Shown here: positions 38,527 to 48,419 of the stretch, one piece after another | Layout: each line of letters starts with the position of its first letter | Numbering within the stretch: position 1 is the first letter of the stretch | Source of the DNA: Burkholderia mayonis | GTDB taxonomy: Bacteria; Pseudomonadota; Gammaproteobacteria; Burkholderiales; Burkholderiaceae | DNA: 64,000 bases | Direction of reading: 5' to 3' | NCBI RefSeq assembly: GCF_001523745.2 | Contig: NZ_CP013386.1 | Location: 2,170,001-2,234,000, forward strand | Made by a program: the position numbers and the translations under genes | The notes under the pieces: generated by a model | What the model saw: the letters and a program-made list of their open reading frames with translations, nothing else | Databases searched by the model: none | Told to the model about the DNA's origin: nothing

Positions 38527-39076
38527 CGGCGCATCCTGATGAACGATCGGCACGGTCGAACGCTCGGCGCCCTGATGGCGACGGGCCGCCGAACACATGG
38601 GCCGATTGTAAACCGCTTCGCCGCGCGCGGCCGGTCGGCCGAACGGCTCGTGACGCGACGCGCCGCGACTCGCGCGCCGCATGCCCGAGAAGAAATATCC
38701 CGTCGCTTCATTTCAAGAATCTGTCCCAAGAATCGAATTTCAGGAAAGTCGAACTGAATGATCAAATTGATCAAATCGATCGCCGACGCCTTATCGACGA
38801 ATCGATGCCTCGCATGGAGGAACCGGCAACTGCTGCAACGTGTCGCACGCCCCCCACGAACCGCTGCGGCGCGGCCCGCGGCAGGCCCGGCCATCGCCGC
38901 CCGCTCGCGCTTCACGCGCGAAAACGCCGTCGTGTCATCGACTTCGCCCGATTCATTTCATGCGCTCTGCCCCCAAAAAAACAATATCGCCCATTCACGC
39001 ACTCGCGATTCGTTTCAGCCGGCTGTCGCGCCGATGTCCAGCGACGCATCATCCGTCCGACAGAAGGAGGCGCACG
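38527..39076. other. Intergenic region with a near-operator palindrome
   Basis: About 550 bp between the hydrolase start and the broken oxidoreductase gene, less GC-rich than its surroundings. The one clear element is a perfect 15-bp palindrome, TGATCAA-A-TTGATCA, at 38759-38773. No ORF with a ribosome site or RNA gene found. Confidence 0.45.
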
Positions 39077-39450
39077 ATGTCCACGCAGATTCTGATCGCC
39101 GGTTGCGGGCTCGGCGGCACGATGCTCGCCAATCAGCCCGCGTCGATACTGTTCGACGAAGTCATCCGCAACGAAGTGCGGATCACGCTGCTGTCCGATT
39201 CGCCGGACCACGACTACAAGCCGGCGTTCATGTATGTCGCGTTGGGCGCATGCTTTCGCAACGAGCTGACGCCGACGCGCGCCGAGCGCGTGCTGCTGCG
39301 TCCCGAGATCACGTTCGCCGTCGATCGCGCGACGCATTTCGACTCGCGACGCAGCACGTGCACACGAAGAGCGGCAAGCGCTAAGGCTACGACCATCTCG
39401 TGATCGCGACGGGCTGCGTGCCGTCTCCCGAGCGCATCGAAGGCACGCCG
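39077..39450 (+). pseudogene. Broken sulfide:quinone oxidoreductase-like FAD protein
   Basis: Starts well (agaaggaggcgcacg before ATG 39077) with a dinucleotide-binding N-terminus, ILIAGCGLGGTMLAN, then LLSDSPDHDYKPAFMYVALG. After about residue 95 the similarity jumps frame: HVHTKSGKR, an in-frame stop at about 39385, then GYDHLVIATGCVPSPERIEG, which is the normal next block of SQR-like enzymes. Similarity ends at about 39450, so two thirds of the gene are gone. Frameshift, stop and truncation mark it as a pseudogene. Confidence 0.85.
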
Positions 39451-39549
39451 AAGCGGGCGACCGATCCGAGACGCTCCGCACCGCGCATCGACACGCACCG
39501 CTCGATGCGCAGCCGAGCGCCCACCGCCGCCAATCGAAACGCGAAAACA

Positions 39550-39584
39550 AAAGCGCCCCGTGTCTTCCCGACACGGGGCGCTTT
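39550..39584 (-). terminator. Terminator of scoAB
   Basis: 15-bp perfect arms aaagcgccccgtgtc / gacacggggcgcttt with a 5-nt loop. On the minus strand it runs into TTTTGTTTT. It lies 75 bp after the scoB stop; the plus-strand side also ends in TTT. Confidence 0.85.
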
Positions 39585-39660
39585 CATCCCGCCGTTGCAG
39601 CCGCACCGCCGGGCGACGGCGCGGCGCACGCAAGCACCGCGCCGCGCCGAAACCGCAACG

Positions 39661-40302
39661 TCACGCAACCGCGCTCACATCGAGCGGCGCGCCTGTCTTC
39701 GCCATGATCTCGTCGACGCTCACGCCGTCGGCAAGCTCGAGCACCTTGAGCCCGCCCGGCGTCACTTCGATCACGCCGAGATCCGTGATGATCAGGTCGA
39801 CGACCCCGACGCCCGTCAGCGGCAGCGTGCATTCCTCGAGGATCTTGTGCTGGTCGCCCTTCGCGACGTGCTCCATTAGCACGACGACGCGCTTCACGCC
39901 AGCGACGAGGTCCATCGCGCCGCCCATCCCCTTGATCATCTTGCCGGGAATCATCCAGTTCGCGAGGTCGCCGTTCTTGCTGACCTGCATCGCGCCGAGG
40001 ATCGCAAGGTTGATGTGGCCGCCCCGGATCATCGCGAACGAATCGGCCGACGAGAAGATCGACGAGCCCGGCAGCGTCGTCACGGTCTGCTTGCCGGCGT
40101 TGATGAGATCGGCATCGACTTCGTCCTCGGTCGGCGACGGGCCGATCCCGAGCAGGCCGTTCTCCGACTGCAGCCACACTTCGACGCTCGCCGGCACGTG
40201 GTTCGCGACGAGCGTCGGCAGCCCGATGCCGAGGTTCACGTAGAAGCCGTCCTGCAATTCCTTCGCCGCGCGCGCGGCCATCTGGTCACGATTCCAAGCC
40301 AT
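39661..40302 (-). CDS. scoB: 3-oxoacid CoA-transferase subunit B
   Basis: Transfers CoA from succinyl-CoA to acetoacetate, in ketone body/acetoacetate use. 213 residues from ATG 40302 ([16 protein letters not shown]). The active-site Glu is in [13 protein letters not shown], the [10 protein letters not shown] signature of subunit B; further motif AILGAMQVS. It begins one base after the scoA stop, so translation is coupled. Followed by a strong terminator. Confidence 0.95.
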   Translation of the reverse strand: MAWNRDQMAARAAKELQDGFYVNLGIGLPTLVANHVPASVEVWLQSENGLLGIGPSPTEDEVDADLINAGKQTVTTLPGSSIFSSADSFAMIRGGHINLAILGAMQVSKNGDLANWMIPGKMIKGMGGAMDLVAGVKRVVVLMEHVAKGDQHKILEECTLPLTGVGVVDLIITDLGVIEVTPGGLKVLELADGVSVDEIMAKTGAPLDVSAVA

Positions 40303-40303
40303 C

Positions 40304-41008
40304 TCAGTCTCCTTTCGCGCGCACGACGCGTTGTTCGATGCGTTTTTCCGGCGTCGCGTTGAGCACGAGCCGCTGCACGAAAATGCCGGGCGTGTGGACC
40401 TGATCCGGATCGAGCTCGCCGTTCTCGACGATCTCCTCGACTTCGGCGACCGTGATCCGGCCCGCCATCGCACACATCGGATTGAAGTTGCGCGCGGTGC
40501 GGCGGTAGATCAGATTACCGGACTTGTCGGCCTTCCACGCCTTCACGAGCGCGACGTCGGCCGTGAGCGAAGGCTCGAGCACGTAACGCTTGCCGTCGAA
40601 CTCGCGCGTCTCCTTGCCTTGCGCGATCACAGTGCCGTAGCCCGTCTGCGTGAAGAACGCCGGGATGCCCGCGCCGCCCGCGCGCAGCTTCTCGGCGAGC
40701 GTGCCTTGCGGCGTGAACTCGAGTTCGAGTTCGCCCGACAGATACTGGCGCTCGAATTCCTTGTTCTCGCCGACGTACGACGAAATCATCTTCTTGATTT
40801 GCCGGGTGTCGAGCAGAAGTCCGAGGCCGAAGCCGTCGACGCCCGCATTGTTGCTGATGCAGGTGATGCCTTTCACGCCCGAGTCGCGCAGCGCGGCGAT
40901 GAGCGCTTCCGGGATGCCGCACAGGCCGAAGCCGCCGACCGCGAAGGTCTGTCCGTCATGGACGACGCCCTCGAGCGCGGCAGCCGCGCTTGGGTAGACT
41001 TTGTTCAT
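40304..41008 (-). CDS. scoA: 3-oxoacid CoA-transferase subunit A
   Basis: 234 residues, partner of ScoB. Signature [13 protein letters not shown] near residues 25-37 and [17 protein letters not shown]; the C-terminal part contains [22 protein letters not shown]. First gene of the scoAB operon; the divergent PAS-LuxR regulator gene is 254 bp away and is a plausible controller. Confidence 0.95.
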   Translation of the reverse strand: MNKVYPSAAAALEGVVHDGQTFAVGGFGLCGIPEALIAALRDSGVKGITCISNNAGVDGFGLGLLLDTRQIKKMISSYVGENKEFERQYLSGELELEFTPQGTLAEKLRAGGAGIPAFFTQTGYGTVIAQGKETREFDGKRYVLEPSLTADVALVKAWKADKSGNLIYRRTARNFNPMCAMAGRITVAEVEEIVENGELDPDQVHTPGIFVQRLVLNATPEKRIEQRVVRAKGD

Positions 41009-41262
41009 CTGTATGTCCCTTCCTCTATGGAAACCAGCTCGACGGTCCGCGCGGCTCGCGCGCGCGACGGACCCGTCGCACCATTCTAAGCACGCGCGGC
41101 GAATGCTGCCGCGACGATGCGTTTTCTTCTTTTATCCGGTCGCGGCATGGGCCGCGACATGTGTGAAAGGGTACGATGCGCACCGGATGCGGCACAATAC
41201 GCAAAATTACATAAGCATTCGCCGCCACGCGCGCGGCGCCCGATCACTGTCCGTCAGCGTAC

Positions 41263-41808
41263 ATGCCCGCCATCGACTACCAGACCGCCTTCCATCTCGC
41301 GCCGATCGGCCTCGTGCTGTCGCGCGACCGCGTCATCGAGGATTGCAACGACGAGCTCGCCGCGATCTTCCGCTGCGCGCGCGCCGACCTGATCGGCCGG
41401 TCGTTCGAGGTGCTCTACCCGTCGTCCGACGAATTCGAGCGGATCGGTGAGCGGATCTCGCCCGTGATGATCGCGCACGGCAGCTACGCGGACGACCGCA
41501 TCATGAAGCGCGCGAGCGGCGAGCTGTTCTGGTGCCACGTGACGGGCCGCGCGCTCGACCGCACGGCGCCGCTCGCCGCGGGCGTGTGGACGTTCGAGGA
41601 CTTGAGCGCGACGCGGCGCGTCGCGGTCGAATTGACGCCGCGCGAGCGCGAGATCGCCGCGCAGCTCGCGACCGGCAAGACGAGCAAGCAGATCGGCCGC
41701 GTGCTCGACATCAGCTCGCGCACGGTCGACATCTACCGCGCGCGGCTGATGCGCAAATACGGGACGGGAAATACGGCCGAGCTGGTGCAACGCCTGCTCG
41801 GGCAGTGA
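41263..41808 (+). CDS. PAS-LuxR helix-turn-helix regulator
   Basis: 181 residues. N-terminal PAS domain (about 5-115; APIGLVLSRDRVIEDCNDELAAIF, LIGRSFEVLYPSSDEF, FWCHVTGRAL) and C-terminal LuxR-type helix-turn-helix (about 120-180; LTPREREIAAQLATGKTSKQIGRVLDISSRTVDIYRARLMRKY). No phosphoacceptor receiver domain. The ligand is unknown. It is divergent from scoAB, so it probably controls acetoacetate use in response to a small molecule or redox cue; related PAS-LuxR regulators occur beside acetoacetate or polyhydroxybutyrate genes. Confidence 0.88.
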   Translation: MPAIDYQTAFHLAPIGLVLSRDRVIEDCNDELAAIFRCARADLIGRSFEVLYPSSDEFERIGERISPVMIAHGSYADDRIMKRASGELFWCHVTGRALDRTAPLAAGVWTFEDLSATRRVAVELTPREREIAAQLATGKTSKQIGRVLDISSRTVDIYRARLMRKYGTGNTAELVQRLLGQ

Positions 41809-42439
41809 AGACTCGGGGCTCGGGCAGTGAAGACTCGGGAAGCCGCCCGCCCGGGCAGGCGGACGAGCGCGCACGAATGACCGCGTCCAGCCCATGCCGG
41901 CTGCCGGGGAATCAAGAACGTCGAGGAACCGAGTTCTTGCCGCGGCCTGAGCCGATCCATTGCCGCCCAAAACTCAATAATTTCATTCCCCGATACCGAT
42001 TAGATCGAATTTCGACTCTACACTTTTTCGAAAAAATTATTTAACCTTGTGAAACACATTCCGGATTAGATCAAGCAATCTGAAATATCACACGGGAAGC
42101 AACGTATTCGCATTTACCAATTCAATAAAGCTTATATAGATAGCGAAAATGTCGGCCTCTCGGCTGGACGCTTCATATCGTCTTGGTCGAATTGGATCCT
42201 CGGTCGATCCTGCTTCGCAGCACCTTCGATCGACACCAGGACGCGACAATTTCATGCTGCCGACTGCAGAGTCGCCAGCGCACTACGACGGATGCCGCAG
42301 GGAGCTGAATAATCGAGCGGCCGGGCGATCTCCCGAGGGGGCTGCCTTGCCTCAGCAAAACGCCGCGACGGACTCTCGCATCGATCGGATCATCCAAATC
42401 TCAAATTAACTACGCCAACCCAAAGGGCCAGGTGAATTT
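41809..42439. other. AT-richer intergenic patch
   Basis: About 630 bp. From about 41960 to 42150 the sequence turns strikingly AT-rich for this chromosome (for example aaaaaattatttaacc near 42035 and aataaagcttatata near 42122). One ORF at 42149-42409 lacks a ribosome site. It probably contains the promoter of the glycoside hydrolase and marks the edge of acquired DNA. Confidence 0.55.
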
Positions 42440-43972
42440 ATGATTATCGCGAGAGCAAGATATTTGTTCGTCATTTTTATGATGAATATGATCGGATGCC
42501 ATTCCGCATTTTCTCAAACCAATACCCCGGTAACGGGCATCGACCTGGGCGGCGAAATCCTCGACATTATCAATCAGAATCCCAAAAATCCGGCGCAAGC
42601 GATCAATAACTATATGGCGGGTGTTGCCGCAATGAACGTGCGCTGGGTGCGCATTCATCTCGATTGGTCGCAGATCCAGCCAGCGTCGACATGGATCTTC
42701 ACCAGCGATCCCAATCCCGGCATCAGCAGCGGCCTGACCTGGGGCACGACGGACCTCATCGTTCGGGCAGCCAGAAATTATGGAATGCGAATTCTCGGCG
42801 TGATCATATTGACGCCGCGATGGGCAGTCAGTTCGCAATGTCCGAGCAGCTACCGGCAGTCGAATAACGGCGCCTACGCGCTATGCGCGCCGAACCTCAC
42901 GTCGTACACCAACTTTGCCCGGGCAGCCGCCAAACATTACAGCAGCGATAGTTATGGCGGAAAAATCGATGCGTGGGAAATCTGGAACGAACCGAATTGC
43001 GGCCCCAATTTCATCCCTCATGATCCGGTGCTCTACACCCGGATCCTGAAGAACGCGTATCCGGCGATCAAACAGGGCAATCCATCAGCATACGTCTATG
43101 CGGGCGGCAGTTCGGGATGCATCACGTCTCCGAACAATGGAACCGGTGCGCTTCCGTCGACCGGCGTAGCCGGTCTCGCGAATTCGGTGGATTCCCGATA
43201 CCCCGTTCCGTCGCAATGGGAGCCCCGCGACTGGCTAGCCGTGATGTACGCGAACGGCGCACAGGGGTATTTCGACGGGCTCGCTCACCATCCTCATTGT
43301 CATAGCGACGACTGGCAGTCGCCGGGCGATCAGTGCCCGAGCACGACCCTCAACTCCGTGTACCCAGATTACTCAAATCCGTTCAACATCATGTGGCATA
43401 CCTTCTCGTCGCCTTCCTACGGCTGGCCATCCCCCACCGGCAAGACCTTTGCCAGTTACACGGGAACGAGCCTGCGCGACCTGATGAGCGCAAACGGCGA
43501 TGGAGGGAAACCCATCGTGATCACGGAATTCGGCGTTGCGACAACCGCATCGGACGGCGCCACCAATTTCACCGGCCAACTGGGCGGCAGTTCACAGCAA
43601 TACACGAACGCAGATTTTCAGACGATGGCGCCTTCCTACCTGACGCAGGCGAATCAGGCCCGCGAGTACAAGGCGCTGATGGCGTGGATAGCCAATCAGC
43701 CATACGGCCAATACGGACCGGTCTACGCGTATTGCTACTCCGACATGGTGCTGTCGTCGGCATACAGCGCAAACATCTACGAGCCGTATTTCGGCCTGGT
43801 GACGATCACCCCCTCGACAGGATCGACCGGAACGGCAGGAGCACCCAAGATCGCAGGGACTTACCAGGCCGTGTCAGGACAGTACTATCCGGCCTGGCCC
43901 AATTTCGGCGCTGCCGCTACGGCGGCAGCCAATCAAACCCCGGGCTACGCGCCGGTCGGCCCCGGCTGGTGA
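42440..43972 (+). CDS. Secreted clan-A glycoside hydrolase (GH39/PslG-like)
   Basis: 510 residues with an N-terminal signal (hydrophobic to residue 19, Cys20, possible lipobox MIGC; or cleavage after AFS). A TIM-barrel glycosidase: acid/base Glu184 in DAWEIWNEPN and nucleophile Glu363 in IVITEFGV, the classical clan-A strand 4/strand 7 pair. This pattern fits GH39 and PslG, which cleaves exopolysaccharide. The C-terminal about 60 residues are Gly/Thr/Ala-rich. Codon use is less GC-extreme than in neighbours and the upstream region is AT-rich, both suggesting transfer. No polysaccharide operon adjoins it, so the substrate is unknown. Confidence 0.82.
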   Translation: MIIARARYLFVIFMMNMIGCHSAFSQTNTPVTGIDLGGEILDIINQNPKNPAQAINNYMAGVAAMNVRWVRIHLDWSQIQPASTWIFTSDPNPGISSGLTWGTTDLIVRAARNYGMRILGVIILTPRWAVSSQCPSSYRQSNNGAYALCAPNLTSYTNFARAAAKHYSSDSYGGKIDAWEIWNEPNCGPNFIPHDPVLYTRILKNAYPAIKQGNPSAYVYAGGSSGCITSPNNGTGALPSTGVAGLANSVDSRYPVPSQWEPRDWLAVMYANGAQGYFDGLAHHPHCHSDDWQSPGDQCPSTTLNSVYPDYSNPFNIMWHTFSSPSYGWPSPTGKTFASYTGTSLRDLMSANGDGGKPIVITEFGVATTASDGATNFTGQLGGSSQQYTNADFQTMAPSYLTQANQAREYKALMAWIANQPYGQYGPVYAYCYSDMVLSSAYSANIYEPYFGLVTITPSTGSTGTAGAPKIAGTYQAVSGQYYPAWPNFGAAATAAANQTPGYAPVGPGW

Positions 43973-44020
43973 AGCCTCGAGAAAGCAAGCGGGAAAACGA
44001 GTGACAGCGCGCCGCCGCGC

Positions 44021-44452
44021 TCAAGCAACCTTCGCCTGCAGCGCGCTTTCGATCGTGTTGCGCAGCAGATCGGGCAGCGGCGCCGACTTGCCGAGCGCGT
44101 AGTCGACCCACACGCAGCGCGCGGCGCCGCGCGCGTACACGTGCTCGGGGTCGTCCGAGCGGGTCAGCTCGAACGCCGTGTCGAAGCTGCTGCGGCCTGG
44201 CTTCGCGGCCGACAGCCGCGCGATCACATCACCCGGATAATGAAGCTGCCTCAGGAACTCCATCGACGCGTTGACGACGACGGGTCCCTGCCCCTCGCCG
44301 TTGCCGCCCGCGATGCCGAGCTTGCCGAACCATGTGACGCGCGCCTCTTCCATGTAGCGGAAGTAGACCGTGTTGTTCACGTGACCGAACGCGTCCATGT
44401 CGCCCCAGCGGATCGGCATCGAGATTTCGAAAACAGGGGTGTAATTGCTCAT
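44021..44452 (-). CDS. Hotdog-fold acyl-CoA thioesterase (4HBT/YbgC-like)
   Basis: 143 residues from ATG 44452 (MSNYTPVFEI). The family signature RWGDMDAFGHVNNTVYFRYMEEAR contains the catalytic Asp of 4-hydroxybenzoyl-CoA-type thioesterases. Hydrolyses acyl-CoA thioesters; chain preference unknown. It lies 44 bp downstream of the SDR gene on the same strand, likely one operon. Confidence 0.9.
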   Translation of the reverse strand: MSNYTPVFEISMPIRWGDMDAFGHVNNTVYFRYMEEARVTWFGKLGIAGGNGEGQGPVVVNASMEFLRQLHYPGDVIARLSAAKPGRSSFDTAFELTRSDDPEHVYARGAARCVWVDYALGKSAPLPDLLRNTIESALQAKVA

Positions 44453-44496
44453 CGCACTCTTCTTTTCTGCAAGGTGAAACCGATCGGCGCGGCCGC

Positions 44497-45276
44497 TCAC
44501 GCGAGGCCCAGACCGTCGTCGGCCGATACGATCGAGCCGTTGATGAACTGCGATTCGTCGGCGGCGAGGAGGAGCAGCAGTCCGTCGAGATCCTGCGGCT
44601 TGCCGACTCGCCGGCGCGGCAGCGTCGACTGCAGCTTCTGGCCCTGCTCGGTATCCCACAGATAGTGATTGATCTCAGTGTCGATGTAACCGGGGCAGAT
44701 CGCGTTGACGTTGATTCCGTGGCGGCCCCATTCGAGCGCCATCGCGCGCGTCATATGGACGACGGCCGCCTTGCTCATCGCGTACAGGCCGATCTGCGAG
44801 AACGGCCGCAGGCCCGCGACCGACGCGATGTTGATGATCCGGTACGCCGGCTTTGCATTGCCATTGCCCGCGCGCATCATCATCCGCTTCGCGACTTCCT
44901 GCGCGACGAAGAACGCGCCGCGCGTGTTCGTATCGAACACGTACTCGAAATCGGCGGGCGTCACGTCGACGAGTTTCTGCATCGTCGACACGCCCGAATT
45001 GTTGACGAGGATGTCGATCGTGCCCGCCTCCGTTTCCGCGTGCGCGACAGCCGCCTTGATGCTCTGGTAATCGGTGACGTCGAGCGACACGACGTGCGCG
45101 GCGCCGCCCGCCGCCTCGATTTCCGCGCGCAGCTCCTTCAGGCGCTCGACGCGCCGGCTCGCGAGCACGACCTTCGCGCCCGCCTGCGACAGCACCTGCG
45201 CGAAGCGCTGCCCGAGACCGCTCGACGCGCCCGTGATGAACGCGACCTTGCCTTCCAGATTGATCGAACGGCCCAT
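44497..45276 (-). CDS. Short-chain dehydrogenase/reductase
   Basis: 259 residues, classical SDR. Cofactor motif TGASSGLGQRFA, NNSG, catalytic Ser in INIASVAG (position occupied by Ser), YAMSK active site and CPGYIDTEIN. Resembles 3-oxoacyl reductases and hydroxyacyl-CoA dehydrogenases. With the thioesterase it forms a two-gene unit, divergent from ETF:quinone oxidoreductase, which fits fatty or branched acyl-CoA metabolism. Confidence 0.9.
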   Translation of the reverse strand: MGRSINLEGKVAFITGASSGLGQRFAQVLSQAGAKVVLASRRVERLKELRAEIEAAGGAAHVVSLDVTDYQSIKAAVAHAETEAGTIDILVNNSGVSTMQKLVDVTPADFEYVFDTNTRGAFFVAQEVAKRMMMRAGNGNAKPAYRIINIASVAGLRPFSQIGLYAMSKAAVVHMTRAMALEWGRHGINVNAICPGYIDTEINHYLWDTEQGQKLQSTLPRRRVGKPQDLDGLLLLLAADESQFINGSIVSADDGLGLA

Positions 45277-45352
45277 GCCGACTCCTCTTTATCCCGATGA
45301 CATCATGCCGCACCAGTATGAAGTGTTCCCGCGTGCGACCCAACCCCAAAAA

Positions 45353-45368
45353 TAGAACGATCGTGCTA
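45353..45368. promoter_or_regulatory. TetR-type palindrome in the SDR/ETF-QO divergent promoter
   Basis: TAGAACGA-TCGTGCTA, a 16-bp palindrome with one mismatched pair around ACGATCGT, sits in the 180-bp divergent region. Its size and symmetry fit TetR-family operators. The regulator is not in the window. Confidence 0.45.
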
Positions 45369-45456
45369 ATCTAGGATCTCGCTGTTGCGGCAAGCGTTTT
45401 ATTTCGCCGACAATACGGTCCCGAATAAAAGCATTCTAATGGTTAGAGGAGCGATC

Positions 45457-47130
45457 ATGACCCCCGCAAGCCTCATCGAGCAATACGGCCCTCGCGAATC
45501 GATGGAATATGACGTCGTGATCGTCGGCGGCGGCCCTGCGGGCCTGTCGGCGGCCATCCGGCTCAAGCAGCTCGCCGCCGGAAAAGGCATGGAAATCGGC
45601 GTCTGCGTGCTCGAAAAGGGCTCGGAGATCGGTGCGCACATCCTGTCGGGCGCGGTGATGGACCCGCGCGCGATCACCGAGCTGTTCCCCGACTGGAAGG
45701 CGCAAGGCGCGCCGCTTTCCGTCGAAGTCACCGAAGACCGCTTCCTGTTCCTGACCGAGAAAGGTTCGATGCAAGTGCCGAACTGGGCGCTGCCGGACAA
45801 CTTCAAGAACCACGGCAACTACGTGATCAGCCTCGGCAACGTCACGCGCTGGCTCGGCCAGCAGGCCGAGGCGCTCGGCGTCGAGATCTTCCCGGGCTTT
45901 CCGGCGGCCGAGATCCTCTACAACGACGACGGCTCGGTCAAGGGCGTCGCGACGGGCAACATGGGGATCGGCAAGGACGGCGAGCCGACCGAGAACTTCC
46001 AGCTCGGCATGGAACTGCACGCGAAGTACACGCTCTTCTGCGAAGGCGCGCGCGGCCACCTCGGCCGCCAGCTGATGGACAAGTTCAAGCTGAACGCGAA
46101 CAGCGATCCGCAGGCGTACGGCATCGGCATCAAGGAGCTGTGGGAGATCGATCCGGTCAAGCACAAGCCGGGCCTCGTGATCCACACGGCCGGCTGGCCG
46201 CTGTCGTCCGACACGTACGGCGGCTCGTTCCTGTATCACATGGACAACAACCAGGTCGTCGTCGGCTTCGTCGTCGGCCTCGCGTACACGAACCCGTACC
46301 TGTCGCCGTTCGAGGAGTTCCAGCGCTACAAGACGCACCCGGCGATCCGCCCGTTCCTCGAAGGCGGCAAGCGCGTGTCGTACGGCGCGCGCGCGATCAC
46401 GGCCGGTGGCCTGCTTTCGCTGCCGAAGACCGTGTTCCCCGGCGGCGCGCTCGTCGGCGACGATGCGGGCTTCCTGAATGCGTCGCGAATCAAGGGCAGC
46501 CACGCGGCGATCAAGACCGGCATGCTCGCCGCCGAAGCCGCGTTCGACGCGGTGCAGGCAGGCCGCCAGGCCGACGAGCTGACCGCGTACCCGGACGCGT
46601 TCAAGACATCGTGGCTCTACACCGAGCTCTATCGCGCGCGCAACTTCAAGCAATGGATGGGCAAGGGCCTGTACCTCGGCACGCTGATGGTCGGCATCGA
46701 GCAGAAGCTGATGAACGGCAATGTGCCGTGGACGCTGCATCACCAGCACGCGGACCACGAGATGCTGAAGCCCGCGTCGCAGTGCCAGCCGATCGATTAT
46801 CCGAAGCCGGACGGCAAGCTGACGTTCGACCGGCTGTCCTCGGTATTCGTCTCGAACACCAATCACGAGGAGAACCAGCCGGCGCACCTGACGCTGAAAG
46901 ACGCGACGGTGCCGGTAAACGTGAACCTGCGCACGTACGCGGGGCCGGAAGCGCGCTTCTGCCCGGCCGCCGTCTACGAGTTCGTGAAGAGCGACGACGG
47001 CACCGATCGTCTCGTGATCAACGCGCAGAACTGCGTGCATTGCAAGACCTGCGACATCAAGGACCCGACGCAGAACATCGTGTGGGTCACGCCGGAAGGC
47101 GGCGGCGGGCCGAACTATCCGAACATGTGA
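45457..47130 (+). CDS. Electron transfer flavoprotein:ubiquinone oxidoreductase
   Basis: Membrane-associated flavoprotein that passes electrons from ETF (beta-oxidation, amino-acid catabolism) to ubiquinone. Start at ATG 45457 (MTPASLIEQYG) with agagga upstream, 557 residues. FAD motif VVIVGGGPAGLSAAIRL at the N-terminus; quinone-binding region HLGRQLMDKF onward; C-terminal 4Fe-4S cluster with CPAAVYEF and NCVHCKTCDIKDP. All cluster Cys residues are present. Followed by a terminator; monocistronic. Confidence 0.96.
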   Translation: MTPASLIEQYGPRESMEYDVVIVGGGPAGLSAAIRLKQLAAGKGMEIGVCVLEKGSEIGAHILSGAVMDPRAITELFPDWKAQGAPLSVEVTEDRFLFLTEKGSMQVPNWALPDNFKNHGNYVISLGNVTRWLGQQAEALGVEIFPGFPAAEILYNDDGSVKGVATGNMGIGKDGEPTENFQLGMELHAKYTLFCEGARGHLGRQLMDKFKLNANSDPQAYGIGIKELWEIDPVKHKPGLVIHTAGWPLSSDTYGGSFLYHMDNNQVVVGFVVGLAYTNPYLSPFEEFQRYKTHPAIRPFLEGGKRVSYGARAITAGGLLSLPKTVFPGGALVGDDAGFLNASRIKGSHAAIKTGMLAAEAAFDAVQAGRQADELTAYPDAFKTSWLYTELYRARNFKQWMGKGLYLGTLMVGIEQKLMNGNVPWTLHHQHADHEMLKPASQCQPIDYPKPDGKLTFDRLSSVFVSNTNHEENQPAHLTLKDATVPVNVNLRTYAGPEARFCPAAVYEFVKSDDGTDRLVINAQNCVHCKTCDIKDPTQNIVWVTPEGGGGPNYPNM

Positions 47131-47189
47131 CCGTGCGCCCGCGCGACGCGCGGGCATGGCGGCCGCATCGTCTCGGATGCGACAAAACG

Positions 47190-47218
47190 AAACGGGCGCC
47201 GAGGCGCCCGTTTTTTTC
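47190..47218 (+). terminator. Terminator of the ETF-QO gene
   Basis: Arms aaacgggcgc / gcgcccgttt with a 4-nt loop and a following run of seven T. Confidence 0.9.
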
Positions 47219-47309
47219 GACTTCGTCTTTTGCCGACTTCGTCGATACGCGGCGATTTCCACGCGCCGCACGCAAGCGGCGCGGGATACGCCCCGCATTC
47301 AAATCGGGC

Positions 47310-48419
47310 TCACTCCGCCCCCGGCGCGCGCGCCGCGATCTTCGGCGTCGCGGTCGACACGTCGCCGCACTGTGCGCGATGCCGCAGCGCGTGATCGATC
47401 AGGACGAGCGCGAGCATCGATTCGGCGATCGGCGTCGCGCGAATCCCGACGCACGGATCGTGACGGCCGAACGTCTCGACGACGGCCGGCTCGCCCGCTT
47501 TCGTGATCGAGCGGCGCGGCGTGCGGATGCTCGACGTCGGCTTGATCGCGATCGACACCGTGACGTCCTGCCCCGTCGAGATGCCGCCGAGCACGCCGCC
47601 CGCGTGATTGCCGACGAAGCCCTCCGGCGTCAGCTCGTCGCCGTGCACCGAGCCGCGCTGCGCGACGCTCGCGAACCCCGCGCCGATCTCGACGCCCTTC
47701 ACCGCGTTGATCCCCATCATCGCGTGAGCGATGTCCGCATCGAGGCGGTCGAAGAGCGGCTCGCCCCAGCCGGCCGGCACGCCTGACGCGACGACGCTGA
47801 TCCGCGCGCCGATCGAATCGCCGTCCTTGCGCAGCGCGTCCATGTAGTCCTCAAGCTGCGGGACGACATCCGCGTTCGGCGCGAAGAACGGATTCTCGCG
47901 CACGTGCGACCAGTCGACGAACGGAATCTCGATCTCGCCCAGCGCGCTCATGTAGCCGCGCACCTCGACGCCGAAACGCTCGCGCAGCCACTTCTTCGCG
48001 ATCGCGCCCGCGCCGACGACGGGCGCCGTCAGCCGCGCCGACGACCGGCCGCCGCCGCGATAGTCGCGCACGCCGTACTTCTGCCAGTATGTGTAATCGG
48101 CGTGGCCGGGGCGGAACGTGTCGGCGATGTTGCCGTAGTCCTTGCTGCGCTGGTCGGTGTTGCGGATGAGGAGCGCGATCGGCGCGCCCGTCGTCACGCC
48201 TTCGAACACGCCGGACAGGATCTCGACCTGATCGGGCTCCTGACGCTGCGTGACGTGGCGCGACGTGCCGGGCTTGCGGCGGTCGAGCTCGAGCTGGACG
48301 TCGGCTTCCGTGAGCGCCATGCCCGGCGGGCAACCGTCGATCACGCAGCCGATCGCGGGGCCGTGCGACTCGCCGAAGGTCGTGACAGTGAAAAGCGTGC
48401 CGAGGGTGTTGCCGGACAT
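47310..48419 (-). CDS. aroC: Chorismate synthase
   Basis: Last enzyme of the shikimate pathway, forming chorismate from EPSP with reduced FMN. 369 residues from ATG 48419 ([20 protein letters not shown]). Signatures: [33 protein letters not shown] and [20 protein letters not shown]. Full length. It converges with ETF-QO and lies downstream of the MFS-acyltransferase gene by 312 bp. Confidence 0.98.
   Translation of the reverse strand: MSGNTLGTLFTVTTFGESHGPAIGCVIDGCPPGMALTEADVQLELDRRKPGTSRHVTQRQEPDQVEILSGVFEGVTTGAPIALLIRNTDQRSKDYGNIADTFRPGHADYTYWQKYGVRDYRGGGRSSARLTAPVVGAGAIAKKWLRERFGVEVRGYMSALGEIEIPFVDWSHVRENPFFAPNADVVPQLEDYMDALRKDGDSIGARISVVASGVPAGWGEPLFDRLDADIAHAMMGINAVKGVEIGAGFASVAQRGSVHGDELTPEGFVGNHAGGVLGGISTGQDVTVSIAIKPTSSIRTPRRSITKAGEPAVVETFGRHDPCVGIRATPIAESMLALVLIDHALRHRAQCGDVSTATPKIAARAPGAE

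Noticed and set aside
38840..39403. Intact 187-residue gene
   Set aside because: The first 79 codons lie upstream of the ribosome site and are non-coding; the rest is the broken SQR-like gene.
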